Shown piece after piece: positions 50,484 to 60,001 of a stretch of 64,000 nt of DNA. The number at the start of each line of letters is the position of its first letter. Position 1 is the stretch's first letter. The notes under the pieces are model-generated. The model had not been told where the DNA came from. It did not search any database and saw only the letters and a list, made by a program, of their open reading frames with translations. A program made the translations under genes and the position numbers. The stretch is from Oligoflexus sp. (lineage in GTDB: Bacteria > Bdellovibrionota_B > Oligoflexia > Oligoflexales > Oligoflexaceae), in NCBI GenBank assembly GCA_014377445.1, contig JACMPP010000018.1:26702-90701 (forward strand), in the 5' to 3' direction.

Positions 50484-50625
50484 ATAGCCGAAAAGCATAA
50501 AGCATATGTCTTGCTCTTCAGCTATTTCTGTATCATTTACCAAGAAGGCTTCCCATTTACGCCCTGACACGCAATAATAGTTGTATTAGCGTTTTAATTT
50601 CGATCTTGATGACAGAGGAACGTGA

Positions 50626-52770
50626 ATGAACCTCGAGATTCACTATTCGCCTCCGAATCAGTCGCGACAGGTAGTCCCTGTACGCGACCGACTCATGATA
50701 GGTTCCTTGTTATCGAATGAAGTCGTGATTCGCGCGGCGGGTATAGAACCTATTCACGCGATGATAGAAGTGCTGGAAAACGGCGTTCACATTCTTACCG
50801 ATCTTGGCTCCCAGTCGGGAGTGTATTTGAACGGTCAGAAGGTTGATGTAGAAGCACCCGTAAAAATTGGCGATAAGATAACCATCGGCAACGTTTTGGT
50901 AGAGGTTTTTGCACAAGCCGCAGCTGGGGCAGCCCAGTTTCAACGTGCAGAAAACGACAGGATTCAGGTTGGAGACATGACAACCCATCGTGGCAAAGCC
51001 ACAGTTGTCAGTCCAGCAACTCGAGCCGCCTACTCGGACGAAGACGACGATGCGGAGCATGCAGACGAGATGAGCGAAGATTCAAGGTCTACAGTACTCG
51101 CAGATCCAAGAGATGGGGATAGGGGATCCGATAACGGAGAACCATTATTCTCGCCGCGTAACGCAAAACCAAGTGGCAACGTTCTTGAAGTCGTAGCTTA
51201 TTGGGATGATACGATCTTGGACGTGGATATGTTCCACCCAAAGATTAAGAACAATGAACGCGTGACGATCGGTACCCCCAGCAAGGCGCATTTTCTTGCC
51301 GGCGGCACAGAGGATATTAAGCGCTACAAGCTTGCTTCGGTTGCCAAAGAAGGCTACACCGTTCACCTTAAATCAGATATGACCGCGCGCATCCGCAAGG
51401 GTGGCCGCGTGATCGAGGAGACCGGCGACAAATCGATCGAAATGAGCAAGAACGATATCGCGCACGTCACCCACGGCGCGATCAAGTACTTCCTCATGTT
51501 CATCAAGCCACCGGTTTTGGATCTGCCCAGGAACAGTGCCCGCGATCCTTTGTTCATGGCCATTCTCGCTATTTCTGCGCTCCTCTATTGCGCCGCGATT
51601 CCTGCGATCTACATGAGCAAGAATCCAAAAGCCGCGGATAACGATGACATCTGGTCGATCGTGAATACACCTGAGAAAAAAGAGGAAGTAAAGCCGCCAG
51701 AGAAACCAAAACAGGTTGTGGCGGAAGTAAAAAAAGAGCCACCACCTCCGGTTGAACCTCCCAAGCCGCCACCCAAACCTCCGGCTCCGGTGAAGCCTGA
51801 AGAGAAGGCGAAGCCCGTTGAGACCCCAAAACAAACGGTGGCGGTAACGAAGCCGGTGGAGATTCCTAAGCCGGTCCAAGCCCCTGCGACGCCTCCTAAA
51901 GCGCCAACGCCTGAAAAGGCTGCTGCGAAAGAAGGTATGGCTAAGCTTGCTGATAAACCCGACATGAAGAATGCCGGCAAGGTCGATAAATCCAAGGCGC
52001 AAGGTCTCAGTGGCGGTCCTTTAGCGGGTGGCAAGCCCAACCCAACAGGCGGCGGCGCGCGCGAAGGTAAAACCAAGGTTGATATGGCCGGAGCCGAAGG
52101 CGGCGCTCCGAACAAAGCTTCCGGTATCAACCTCTCGAAACTCGGCATGAGCGCAGGTAAAGTCTCGGCATTAGCCGGAGCGGGCGCGATTAAAACAGAC
52201 TTTAAAGACAGTGCTGGCGGTGCTGGCGGTGGATCGGGCTCGGCGAATAAAACATCCGGTCTCGGTGGACCGGGTAGCGGTGCAACTCTCGGTGTATCCG
52301 GAGCCGGTGGCGCGACCAACAACTTCGGTGGCGGCATGGGCGGTTCAGCCTCCGGTGCCGGTGGAGCGGGTGGTCTTGGCGGTGCCGGTCTCGGCAATGG
52401 CTTCGGGAAAAAAGGTGGGACAGGCAATTCAGGCCGCGCTTCCGTCGAAGTTCCCCCAGGCGATCCAGTCGTCAGCGGTGGTCTTACGCAGCAGGAAGTT
52501 CAAGCTGTTATCCGGGCGAACCTCAACCAGATTCGCCACTGTTACGAACAACTCCTGCAGCGTTCACCGAACGCCAACGGTAAGATTAAGGTGAACTTCG
52601 TGATCGGGCCGAACGGTTCGGTAACAACAACCTCGATCGGTTCGGACACAGTCAACGATTCGAACATGGCAGGATGTGTGACCGGAAAGATCGTTCGTTG
52701 GAAATTTCCCACCCCTCGCGGTGGTCAAAAGGTCGATGTTAACTATCCTTTCGTCTTCAATCCTATGTGA
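50626..52770 (+). CDS. FHA domain - TM - Pro/Gly-rich - AgmX/PglI (TonB-like) C-terminal domain protein (GltG-like)
   Basis: N-terminal FHA-like (DRLMIGSLLSNEVVIRAAGIEPIHAMIEVLENGVHILTDLGSQSGVYLNGQKV); TM LFMAILAISALLYCAAIPAIYM; C-terminal VSGGLTQQEVQAVIRANLNQIRHCYEQLLQRSPNANGKIKVNFVIGPNGSVTTTSIGSDTVNDSNMAGCVTGKIVRWKFPTPRGGQKVDVNYPFVF. Confidence 0.9.
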   Translation: MNLEIHYSPPNQSRQVVPVRDRLMIGSLLSNEVVIRAAGIEPIHAMIEVLENGVHILTDLGSQSGVYLNGQKVDVEAPVKIGDKITIGNVLVEVFAQAAAGAAQFQRAENDRIQVGDMTTHRGKATVVSPATRAAYSDEDDDAEHADEMSEDSRSTVLADPRDGDRGSDNGEPLFSPRNAKPSGNVLEVVAYWDDTILDVDMFHPKIKNNERVTIGTPSKAHFLAGGTEDIKRYKLASVAKEGYTVHLKSDMTARIRKGGRVIEETGDKSIEMSKNDIAHVTHGAIKYFLMFIKPPVLDLPRNSARDPLFMAILAISALLYCAAIPAIYMSKNPKAADNDDIWSIVNTPEKKEEVKPPEKPKQVVAEVKKEPPPPVEPPKPPPKPPAPVKPEEKAKPVETPKQTVAVTKPVEIPKPVQAPATPPKAPTPEKAAAKEGMAKLADKPDMKNAGKVDKSKAQGLSGGPLAGGKPNPTGGGAREGKTKVDMAGAEGGAPNKASGINLSKLGMSAGKVSALAGAGAIKTDFKDSAGGAGGGSGSANKTSGLGGPGSGATLGVSGAGGATNNFGGGMGGSASGAGGAGGLGGAGLGNGFGKKGGTGNSGRASVEVPPGDPVVSGGLTQQEVQAVIRANLNQIRHCYEQLLQRSPNANGKIKVNFVIGPNGSVTTTSIGSDTVNDSNMAGCVTGKIVRWKFPTPRGGQKVDVNYPFVFNPM

Positions 52771-52792
52771 TTTTGGCTTGGTTAAAGTGCAG

Positions 52793-52819
52793 AGCATGCT
52801 CCAAAAGGGCATGCTTTTT
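52793..52819 (+). terminator. Rho-independent terminator
   Basis: AGCATGCTCcaaaaGGGCATGCT + T4. Confidence 0.6.
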
Positions 52820-53204
52820 CTTGTTTTAGGGATAAAATCAATTTCTATCGATCAATTTTTTCCGGGTCCTGGGGGTTCCTAAGCGACTAAAAATATATAT
52901 AATAATTAGATGTGGCGCATGCAATCCCGAGTGACGAATGCCTTTTTAGGGTTCGCGTGACGGGAATTTTGGGGTAGAGTCTTTCAACTCGAATGTTTTT
53001 TCGTCACCCCTGGTGGCAGTTCAAACGAGAAGTTTTCTTGAAAAGATTTGCTGAAAAGCAAACCCGATTGGAAAGCTGTTACGCCTCGTCTCTTGGAGAT
53101 GGGTGTTAGGAGCTGCAGTTCGTGTGGATTGAAGGGTCAATCAAAGGACCCCCAGAGTTAGCCACTGCATACATCTCTAAACCTTCGATAAGGAAGTGGT
53201 CACG

Positions 53205-53966
53205 ATGATCAAGTTCAAAACGCTTGCCCTCTACGCAAGCAGCATAGCTGTTTTTAGCTGTGCCCACCGTCTGCCAGCTCCTCCGGGCGCGGAATTTAAC
53301 AAGTTTAAAGTTTTGGAATACAAGGTCCAGAAAGGCGAGACTCTCGCACAAGTTGGCCAGCAGTACTCCGTAGCAACCCGCAGCATCCAACGCATGAATC
53401 GTCTCGGCTCACTCGAAGAGCTAAAACCCGGACAACTGATTTATATCCCTGTTAGTGAGAAGGCTCTAGAGTCTGCTGACTTGCGCGGAAGAGGTAAACT
53501 GGTCGAAAGCCCAGAGGGTTTGCCCCAAGATGACGAGGACGCTCCTGCGACCGGTCGTAGAGCCGAGCTCTACTCTCAGTATCGCCAGCTCGAATTGCCC
53601 CTTAAAGATGGTCTCATCCGTTCCCATTTTGGTCGACGTTCAGGTCGTGCCCATGAAGGCCTCGATATCTTTCCAACGACGGACAAAGAAATCGTTGCCG
53701 CACAAGATGGTGTCGTTGAATTCGTCGGCAGGAAACGCGGTTACGGTTTGACCGTCGTCGTGAATCACAAGACCTTCAAGACTCTTTATGCACACTGCTC
53801 CAAAGTCTTCGTCGCCAAAGGCGAAAAAGTTGAGATGGGCGAAAAGATCGCTCACGTCGGTGCGACAGGCAACGCTCACGGCGTCCACGTTCATTTCGAA
53901 TACCAGAATATGAACAACGTCGCGCTTGATCCCATGCCTCATTTGGATCGTGGTTACGCTCACTGA
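53205..53966 (+). CDS. LysM - M23 peptidase (NlpD-like) lipoprotein
   Basis: SSIAVFSCAH lipobox; LysM YKVQKGETLAQVGQQYSVATRSIQRMNRL..LKPGQLIYIP; M23 GRAHEGLDIF...VNHKTFKTLYAHCSKV...HVHFEY. Confidence 0.93.
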   Translation: MIKFKTLALYASSIAVFSCAHRLPAPPGAEFNKFKVLEYKVQKGETLAQVGQQYSVATRSIQRMNRLGSLEELKPGQLIYIPVSEKALESADLRGRGKLVESPEGLPQDDEDAPATGRRAELYSQYRQLELPLKDGLIRSHFGRRSGRAHEGLDIFPTTDKEIVAAQDGVVEFVGRKRGYGLTVVVNHKTFKTLYAHCSKVFVAKGEKVEMGEKIAHVGATGNAHGVHVHFEYQNMNNVALDPMPHLDRGYAH

Positions 53967-53990
53967 GTTTTATTTCCCGTTCAATTAAAT

Positions 53991-54024
53991 AAAAGCCGCT
54001 CTCATCACTGAGGGCGGCTTTTTT
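53991..54024 (+). terminator. Rho-independent terminator
   Basis: AAAAGCCGCTCTCA-tcac-TGAGGGCGGCTTTTTT. Confidence 0.9.
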
Positions 54025-54090
54025 GATGATTGGAATAGAAATAGAAATAAAAATAGGACAGAACTAGAAACTAAACAAAAACAGCCCGTT

Positions 54091-54366
54091 TTATAGCTTT
54101 GCAGCGCTTCGCTTCGGAGGATTTGGTTTCGGCCTTATGCTCGCAATGCGTGAGGACATTCCGTAACGCTCTTCACCAAGGATTACATAACTCTGTTCAC
54201 TCGTGAGCGCAGCGTAGAAATCGCGGGTCATAGTCGGATTATCCTTCGGCTTCTGGCCGAGCATGCGCAGGAGGATCCGTTTGAGTCGTGACATCGGCCT
54301 AGTTAAGAACGTGCTACCGTGCTCATTGATATACATCCCTTCCCCAGCGTATTTTTTCGTTCCCAT
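54091..54366 (-). CDS. Small basic protein of unknown function
   Basis: 91 aa ORF; no family recognised. Confidence 0.45.
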   Translation of the reverse strand: MGTKKYAGEGMYINEHGSTFLTRPMSRLKRILLRMLGQKPKDNPTMTRDFYAALTSEQSYVILGEERYGMSSRIASIRPKPNPPKRSAAKL

Positions 54367-54671
54367 GTCTTGGTCCCTTTCGTTCAGTAACTTCCTCTAC
54401 CCTTCGGTGCGCCGCCAAAAATCTAAACGGGGAAAAATTTGCCCTCCTCAAAAAAACAGAATGCAAAGAATCAAAGGGTGGCGAAGATCGTTTCTGCAAA
54501 AGCAGAAAGATAAGAATTAAATTAGCTAGATGGAGTCATAGAGAATGCGAATTCGCTTTACTCGGAATGTGCGGCGGTGATATGACGCGCTTGTCTGCAG
54601 AGCACTGAAAACGATTCTTTGCGGGTCACGCCAGACGATTTTGCGATGAATTTTAAAAAAAGGTTCTACTC

Positions 54672-55289
54672 ATGAAATGGCTAAGCAAAAGCGCTTTTTA
54701 TATTTTTGTTCTAGCGATTCCCTTACATTCGAGTCTCTATGCGGGTTCGCCTCCAGCCGAGGATGATGGAGGTACGGCCCAGCAAGAATCACCCGCTCAG
54801 CCACTTCCTTTTCCCGAATTTTCAACGCAAGGCGTCAACGCCATGAAACTCCGAGGCGGCAACTACTGGATGGGCTATTTCATTTATAGAATCGATCTGG
54901 AACATTCGTTGATGAGTGCCCTGTGGAATAAGTTCGACTGTACGATGCAGGCCTTTGAAGCGGAAGTGAAACTGAGTGATGAAGATGTGAAAGCGATTCG
55001 TTCAGCGGTCGAGGCCCTCCAGTATGAAGTTATCGCCAAGGACTATGAATGCAATATGATGGCCGATGGCGATGAATCCAGTCTGACTCTCATTCATTCC
55101 GGACAGGGTGAGGCAATTCCGGCTTTCTATCCGATGAAATCCTGGGCGTCCCGTTGTGTGGGCAAGCCTTTGTCAGACCTTTCATACCAAACGGTTGAGG
55201 ATGTGATTTTCACGATTTTGCCTCAACCCAGCGAGTCAAGTCCCGCGCATGGTTTTGGTTCGACGGAAGTGTGTCGCTACAAAAGATAA
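54672..55289 (+). CDS. Exported protein of unknown function
   Basis: Signal MKWLSKSAFYIFVLAIPLHSSLYAG; 205 aa. Confidence 0.65.
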   Translation: MKWLSKSAFYIFVLAIPLHSSLYAGSPPAEDDGGTAQQESPAQPLPFPEFSTQGVNAMKLRGGNYWMGYFIYRIDLEHSLMSALWNKFDCTMQAFEAEVKLSDEDVKAIRSAVEALQYEVIAKDYECNMMADGDESSLTLIHSGQGEAIPAFYPMKSWASRCVGKPLSDLSYQTVEDVIFTILPQPSESSPAHGFGSTEVCRYKR

Positions 55290-55586
55290 ACGGCTTAGGT
55301 AAAACGCGAAGCGCGCATGGGAGCTCTATTAAAAATAGCGTCTTCAACTTCGCTCGATGTTTCGGCTTCCCCGACTCCCAGGGAGCCTATCGCGAAACAA
55401 AGCGAATCCGGAGCTGAGCCAAGTTCTTTCCGAGGCGAGAAAGCTTCTTGTGCTGGCTATGCGGGAAGGGGATTACGTAAACGAAGCGTCCGTGAATGCT
55501 CAGGGCGAAAATGATTACGATCGAACCGGTGATTTCCACTGAAGGCCAGATTATGGGGAGGTCGAACGGACCTCCCAAGAGCGCGC

Positions 55587-55910
55587 TTAGAAATTCGCGA
55601 GGATGTTTTCGTCATGGCTATCGCCCAGATGATTTTCGTAAGAGGCCGTATGGCTCTCCTTCCATTCCTCAAAAGTCAGCGGATCATGGCTTGCCAAATC
55701 GATTTCGCCATCGTGGGCACCCTGGATAAATTCGAGGAGATATTCGGAATAGTCCCGGTAGGAGTGGCCTGAAAATTCTCGAATTTCCAGTATCGCAGCA
55801 TTGTCCTTCGTAGCGCTCGATTTATAACTCTCGATTAGAGGATCTGTGAGAGCGTGCCACTCTTTCGAGTGAACACTGTTTGTTTTAAGCAAAATCTTGA
55901 AGTACTTCAT
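55587..55910 (-). CDS. Small acidic cytoplasmic protein of unknown function
   Basis: MKYFKILLKTNSVHSKEWHALTDPLIESYKSS...; start refined from 55937. Confidence 0.5.
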   Translation of the reverse strand: MKYFKILLKTNSVHSKEWHALTDPLIESYKSSATKDNAAILEIREFSGHSYRDYSEYLLEFIQGAHDGEIDLASHDPLTFEEWKESHTASYENHLGDSHDENILANF

Positions 55911-56162
55911 TCCCAACCTTCCGAATAAAGAAAACAAAATTAAGTGGCTTCATGGAAGGCCATCCACCTGGCTTTGTCGCGATTGACTATGATGTTATGT
56001 CTAACCCAAGAAAATTTGCAAGGTACATGACCATGGGGATAATTGCGAGGATATCCCGGGGCCTTGGTACGACTTTGTGACAAAATATGACGATCGAATT
56101 TTGCGGAATAACATACGATATCTGGAGCGCCTTAAAGTATAGGCTCATCGGGAGAGAAATTG

Positions 56163-56197
56163 AAAACAGCCTGGTTCGTGGAACCTGGCTGTTTTTT
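56163..56197. terminator. Terminator hairpin downstream of the HD-GYP gene
   Basis: AAAACAGCCtGGTTCgtgGAACCtGGCTGTTTTTT. Confidence 0.7.
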
Positions 56198-56216
56198 ATG
56201 CGACTCAAGGTCGGGT

Positions 56217-57449
56217 TTAGGCACCCATTTTAGGCTTCGTCACTTGAGCTTTCGCTGAATCCGCTTTGCGCGTCTCAGCAATCTTCTGCGCAATCGAATC
56301 GCCTTTATCCACCATGTAGATATTTCCGCGGGACTTTTCTTTTTCACGCGCATCACGCAGAGCATTCAGACTCAACTTCACATTGTGCACAAAGGGCTCG
56401 AAAATCAAAGGATCAAAGTCGTCCGGAGCGGACTTCGACAGGAGTTCAAGAGCCATCTCGGCTGGCAGAGCTGGTTTATAAACGCGTTTCATAAGAAGGG
56501 CTGAGTAGGCATCGGCAATCGACACGATGCGGGAATAGGGGTGAATTCCGTTTTCCTGATCGTCTTCAAAACGACCTCTTTTGCCGTAGGGATATCCTTT
56601 GCCGGTGAAACGTTCATGGTGTTCGATGGCGACCTGCGCGACCAATGGATCGATCGGGGCACCGGCGTGAATCGCTGTGCTCAACTCCCGAAACCCATGA
56701 TGAACATGGCTCTTCATCACATCAAATTCTTCAGGTGTAAACGCTCCTGGCTTATTCAAAATAGCGTTCGGCACGCAGCTTTTGCCCGCATCGTGGTAGA
56801 GACCGCTTTGCGCGAGAATTTCGGCATCCCTGATGGGAAACTTGTCCCCGTACTGACGCCTGGCCATCACTGTGGAAAACATCGCCACCGATGCACTGTG
56901 ATCGTAGAGCGTCGGATCGATGCTGATCATTCGACTCAAAGTCGCCATCGCACTATCGCTGTCCATCAGGTTCTGGACCATGAAGCACGCAGCCGCCTTC
57001 ACGCGCTCGGCCACCTGTTTGTCGATCCCGCCTCTGAGCACCATCTGGCTCGCGGCACTCATGTCAGAAAAGATCTCTAAGGTCTTCCTGTCGAGGCTTG
57101 GTTCCTTCTCAACGAGACTGTTGATTTTCTTTTTACGAACATAATCGAGGGTATGCTCGAAGCGTGGGAAGTCCTTACGGGCTACATAAACGTCGACGCC
57201 CGCATCGTCCTTAAGTGAGGCCAGCCACACATGTTGGAGAAGTTCGATACTAAGTTCAGATGGCTTAATATATTCGAGAAGTTCCGACTCCACGCGCAGA
57301 AAAATGCTGAAATCGATCGTCTTTACTTCCCAAAGGTAAGCGAAGAGCTCCAGACTGATCGGTCGGTAAGCGCTGAGGGTGCTTTGTTCTATCTTAATGA
57401 TTTTGCAACGATTTCGGGTCGATTCTTTGATGATGAACTTACGCGACAT
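56217..57449 (-). CDS. HD-GYP domain protein (putative cyclic dinucleotide phosphodiesterase)
   Basis: LYHDAGKSCVPNAILNKPGAFTPEEFDVMKSHVHHG...IEHHERFTGKGYPYG...IVSIADAYSALLMKR. Confidence 0.92.
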   Translation of the reverse strand: MSRKFIIKESTRNRCKIIKIEQSTLSAYRPISLELFAYLWEVKTIDFSIFLRVESELLEYIKPSELSIELLQHVWLASLKDDAGVDVYVARKDFPRFEHTLDYVRKKKINSLVEKEPSLDRKTLEIFSDMSAASQMVLRGGIDKQVAERVKAAACFMVQNLMDSDSAMATLSRMISIDPTLYDHSASVAMFSTVMARRQYGDKFPIRDAEILAQSGLYHDAGKSCVPNAILNKPGAFTPEEFDVMKSHVHHGFRELSTAIHAGAPIDPLVAQVAIEHHERFTGKGYPYGKRGRFEDDQENGIHPYSRIVSIADAYSALLMKRVYKPALPAEMALELLSKSAPDDFDPLIFEPFVHNVKLSLNALRDAREKEKSRGNIYMVDKGDSIAQKIAETRKADSAKAQVTKPKMGA

Positions 57450-57674
57450 AGTTTTACCCCGAACCCGCTTTCAAGACCTAGCCGTGAGGACAATTGTGAC
57501 ATATATCCCCGCCTAGGATTCTATCGGCCGCGTACAAAAGTTCTTTAAGATTCGGCCTCATACTTTAAATTTTCTTGAAGATTTTAAAGCAATGTCATTA
57601 GTATGACCCCTCGTGCCTATATGCAGCAAGCGCAGCGTTTCGTTCGCCTTTGTGACTGAATCTGGAGTCGGTGG

Positions 57675-58058
57675 GTGGCAAATTTGACAAAAATCCTCGT
57701 AGTCGAAGATGAAGTGGACTTTTTGATGACGATGCAAGCGATCCTCATAGACGAAGGCTACGAAGTTATCGTGGCGGAAAACGGTACGCGTGCCCTCCAC
57801 TTGGTGGAAGAGCAGAGGCCGGATCTCGTGCTCACAGACATTGTTATGCCCGACATATCAGGACTTCAGTTGGCTCGCAGTATTCGTCAGAGCAGCAACA
57901 AGCTCATTCCTATTATCTCAATCACAGGTTATCCGTTTCGTGATGATATCGCGGCCGCTGAGCCATGCCTTGTCGATCTCTATTTGACCAAGCCCATCCA
58001 AGTATCCGACCTCCTCACCGCCCTCAATATTTGCCTGGATGGCCGTTTTCTCAACTGA
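57675..58058 (+). CDS. Single-domain response regulator (CheY-like)
   Basis: KILVVEDEVDFLMTMQAILIDEGYEVIVAENG...DLVLTDIVMPDISGLQLARSIR...ISITGYP...LTKPIQVSDLL; GTG start. Confidence 0.93.
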   Translation: MANLTKILVVEDEVDFLMTMQAILIDEGYEVIVAENGTRALHLVEEQRPDLVLTDIVMPDISGLQLARSIRQSSNKLIPIISITGYPFRDDIAAAEPCLVDLYLTKPIQVSDLLTALNICLDGRFLN

Positions 58059-58239
58059 CGTCGTGCTGGACTCGAGAGTCAAAGCACGATGATTTGTAAC
58101 TCCGAAAATGGCTGGAATTGCCGGCAAATGAGCATTTTTTCTCTAAAATTAATCATTTTCTCATCCTCTTTGCGTCAATAAGTGTTAACCCGAAGGCCTT
58201 TCTCTTTACTCGCACACTCTAGATCAAGGAGATGCAGCT

Positions 58240-58659
58240 ATGAACCGCATGACTTTTAACGAAGTAGTGCACAAAATTCCTCATTTGGCCGCCGAAGGCC
58301 TGCTGATCGTCAATGAGCCGAAGTATCTGTCCAAACGCCACGAATTCGTCAACAACGCCCTCTATCTTCAAGAAACGATCGATGCGGTAAATTTTCTGCA
58401 AAAAATTGGCAAATCCTCGCGTTTTTCCCAGTGGCAGCGAAGCAACTGCACGCCCGAAATCCTGCAGCCCCTTCTGGAGTGGCACATCGGTCGTCCCATA
58501 GCTCCTGGAGCTATCATTGCTGCAGCCTTGCACCTTGGATTCACTATGGGTGTGCAAGACGGAACAAAGGTCTATTTCAATTTTCTGGCGCGACAGATCG
58601 AAACCGAGCTTGCGCAACTCCGCACTCTTCAACAGATTCGTCGCGTCGTAGGCGCTTGA
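58240..58659 (+). CDS. Protein of unknown function (139 aa)
   Basis: Good RBS (caaggagatgcagctATG); coherent globular sequence. Confidence 0.65.
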   Translation: MNRMTFNEVVHKIPHLAAEGLLIVNEPKYLSKRHEFVNNALYLQETIDAVNFLQKIGKSSRFSQWQRSNCTPEILQPLLEWHIGRPIAPGAIIAAALHLGFTMGVQDGTKVYFNFLARQIETELAQLRTLQQIRRVVGA

Positions 58660-58682
58660 TTTCTGCCGATTGCGCCCCTCAT

Positions 58683-58709
58683 CCCGCAGCCTTTCCCTGC
58701 GGGATTTTT
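58683..58709 (+). terminator. Rho-independent terminator
   Basis: CCCGCAGcctttccCTGCGGGaTTTTT. Confidence 0.75.
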
Positions 58710-58759
58710 GCGTGTAAAGTCCCGGCGCCTTGCCTTTCTTCGCGGCATCGATTAGTTAG

Positions 58760-58906
58760 GTGGCTTTGGCGGACAGTCGTCCGCTCGGACGGCTGCAGGA
58801 ATTTTATTCGCAACTCGATTATCCGCAGCGACCCGCTGAAGTCGCCCGAGTCGCGGCATTGTTCTTTCAATACTTCAAAGACTGGCCGATTACGGAAGGC
58901 CTCTGA
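58760..58906 (+). CDS. Possible 48-aa small protein (below ORF-track cutoff)
   Basis: GTG start: VALADSRPLGRLQEFYSQLDYPQRPAEVARVAALFFQYFKDWPITEGL*; protein-like composition, but no clear RBS. Confidence 0.3.
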   Translation: MALADSRPLGRLQEFYSQLDYPQRPAEVARVAALFFQYFKDWPITEGL

Positions 58907-58986
58907 TCGAGTCCCAAAGACCTTTTTCCCCTTGCCCGAGCCTTCTCTCTGGTTCAAACTCAAAGAGAACTTGCCAAGGATGCAAT

Positions 58987-59793
58987 ATGGCTGTTTTGGA
59001 AAGAGAATCAGGAAAGATTTTTTATTCGGTTCAGGGCAAAGGCAAGGGCGAAACGCTCTTGATGCTGCGCGGCCTTGGACGATCGAGCCGTTACTGGCTC
59101 GGCTTTGATTCGCTCATGGCCCATTATTTTCAGGTTGTGACGATCGATCAGCGCGGTCTTGGCCGGAGCACGCAACCCATGGAGTGGAGCGATTCGATCG
59201 ATACTCTCGCGGACGATTGTCTGGCCGTCATGGACCAACTCAACATTGAGAACTTTCATATGTTCGGATTGTCGCTCGGGGGCATGATAGGGACTTCCAT
59301 CGCATCAATGGCGCCTGATCGTGTGCTTTCCCTGGTCGTGGGCGCCAGCTCTTCGGCCGACTACAAGGCCTTTCGGTTGAATCCCAAGGCATTGGCCAGA
59401 CTCCTTTTCGCGTTGCGTGCCGGTCGCTTTCAGGATGCGCTGCTCGAAACTGTGGTACCGGCCATGATTATGCGCAGCCGGGGCCCCGAATTGCAGGCTT
59501 CCTGGCAGAAAATTCTTGATCAGGAGGGCTTTCCACTGCTCACCGTATTGAAGCAAATACGGGCCAGTATGAGCCACAGAATTAAAGGACGTCTCGATTC
59601 GAGCCAATATCCGGTCATGTTTGTCCATGGCAGCATGGATGGTTTTGTGCCTCTGCACAATTCTCAGCGCTTGCAACGTCTGGTGCCGGGCTCGGTCCTG
59701 AAGATCATTAAAGGCGCGGGGCATGAGTTAGCCTTGGGTTTTGAGCAAGAATTGAGCCTCGTGTTGCGCGAATTCACCAAAGCCAAAGCTTGA
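58987..59793 (+). CDS. Alpha/beta-fold hydrolase
   Basis: LLMLRGLGRSSRYWLGFDSLMAHYFQVVTIDQRGLGRS, nucleophile elbow GLSLGG, FVHGSMDGFVPL, GAGHELALG. Confidence 0.92.
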   Translation: MAVLERESGKIFYSVQGKGKGETLLMLRGLGRSSRYWLGFDSLMAHYFQVVTIDQRGLGRSTQPMEWSDSIDTLADDCLAVMDQLNIENFHMFGLSLGGMIGTSIASMAPDRVLSLVVGASSSADYKAFRLNPKALARLLFALRAGRFQDALLETVVPAMIMRSRGPELQASWQKILDQEGFPLLTVLKQIRASMSHRIKGRLDSSQYPVMFVHGSMDGFVPLHNSQRLQRLVPGSVLKIIKGAGHELALGFEQELSLVLREFTKAKA

Positions 59794-60001
59794 ATGATTT
59801 ATTTGTTCGAACTCTCGATGAGAACGGTTTTTTATAGGGATTTTATGCTGCAGATCAAGCCAAAGACTTGATCTGCTTCGCTTTATATTTCACCGTGCAC
59901 ATCTTCTTCAATCTTTCGATTCTTTGCCGTTGCCGACCCCCCTGTCACCGGCTATATACTCTATATTTAAAGGGCTATTAACCAGACTGAGGGATAAAGT
60001 C

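Noticed and set aside
51609-52427. 272-aa minus-strand ORF opposite the FHA-AgmX gene
   Set aside because: Pro/Ala-rich shadow ORF created by the Gly/Pro-rich coding strand; no RBS or family resemblance.
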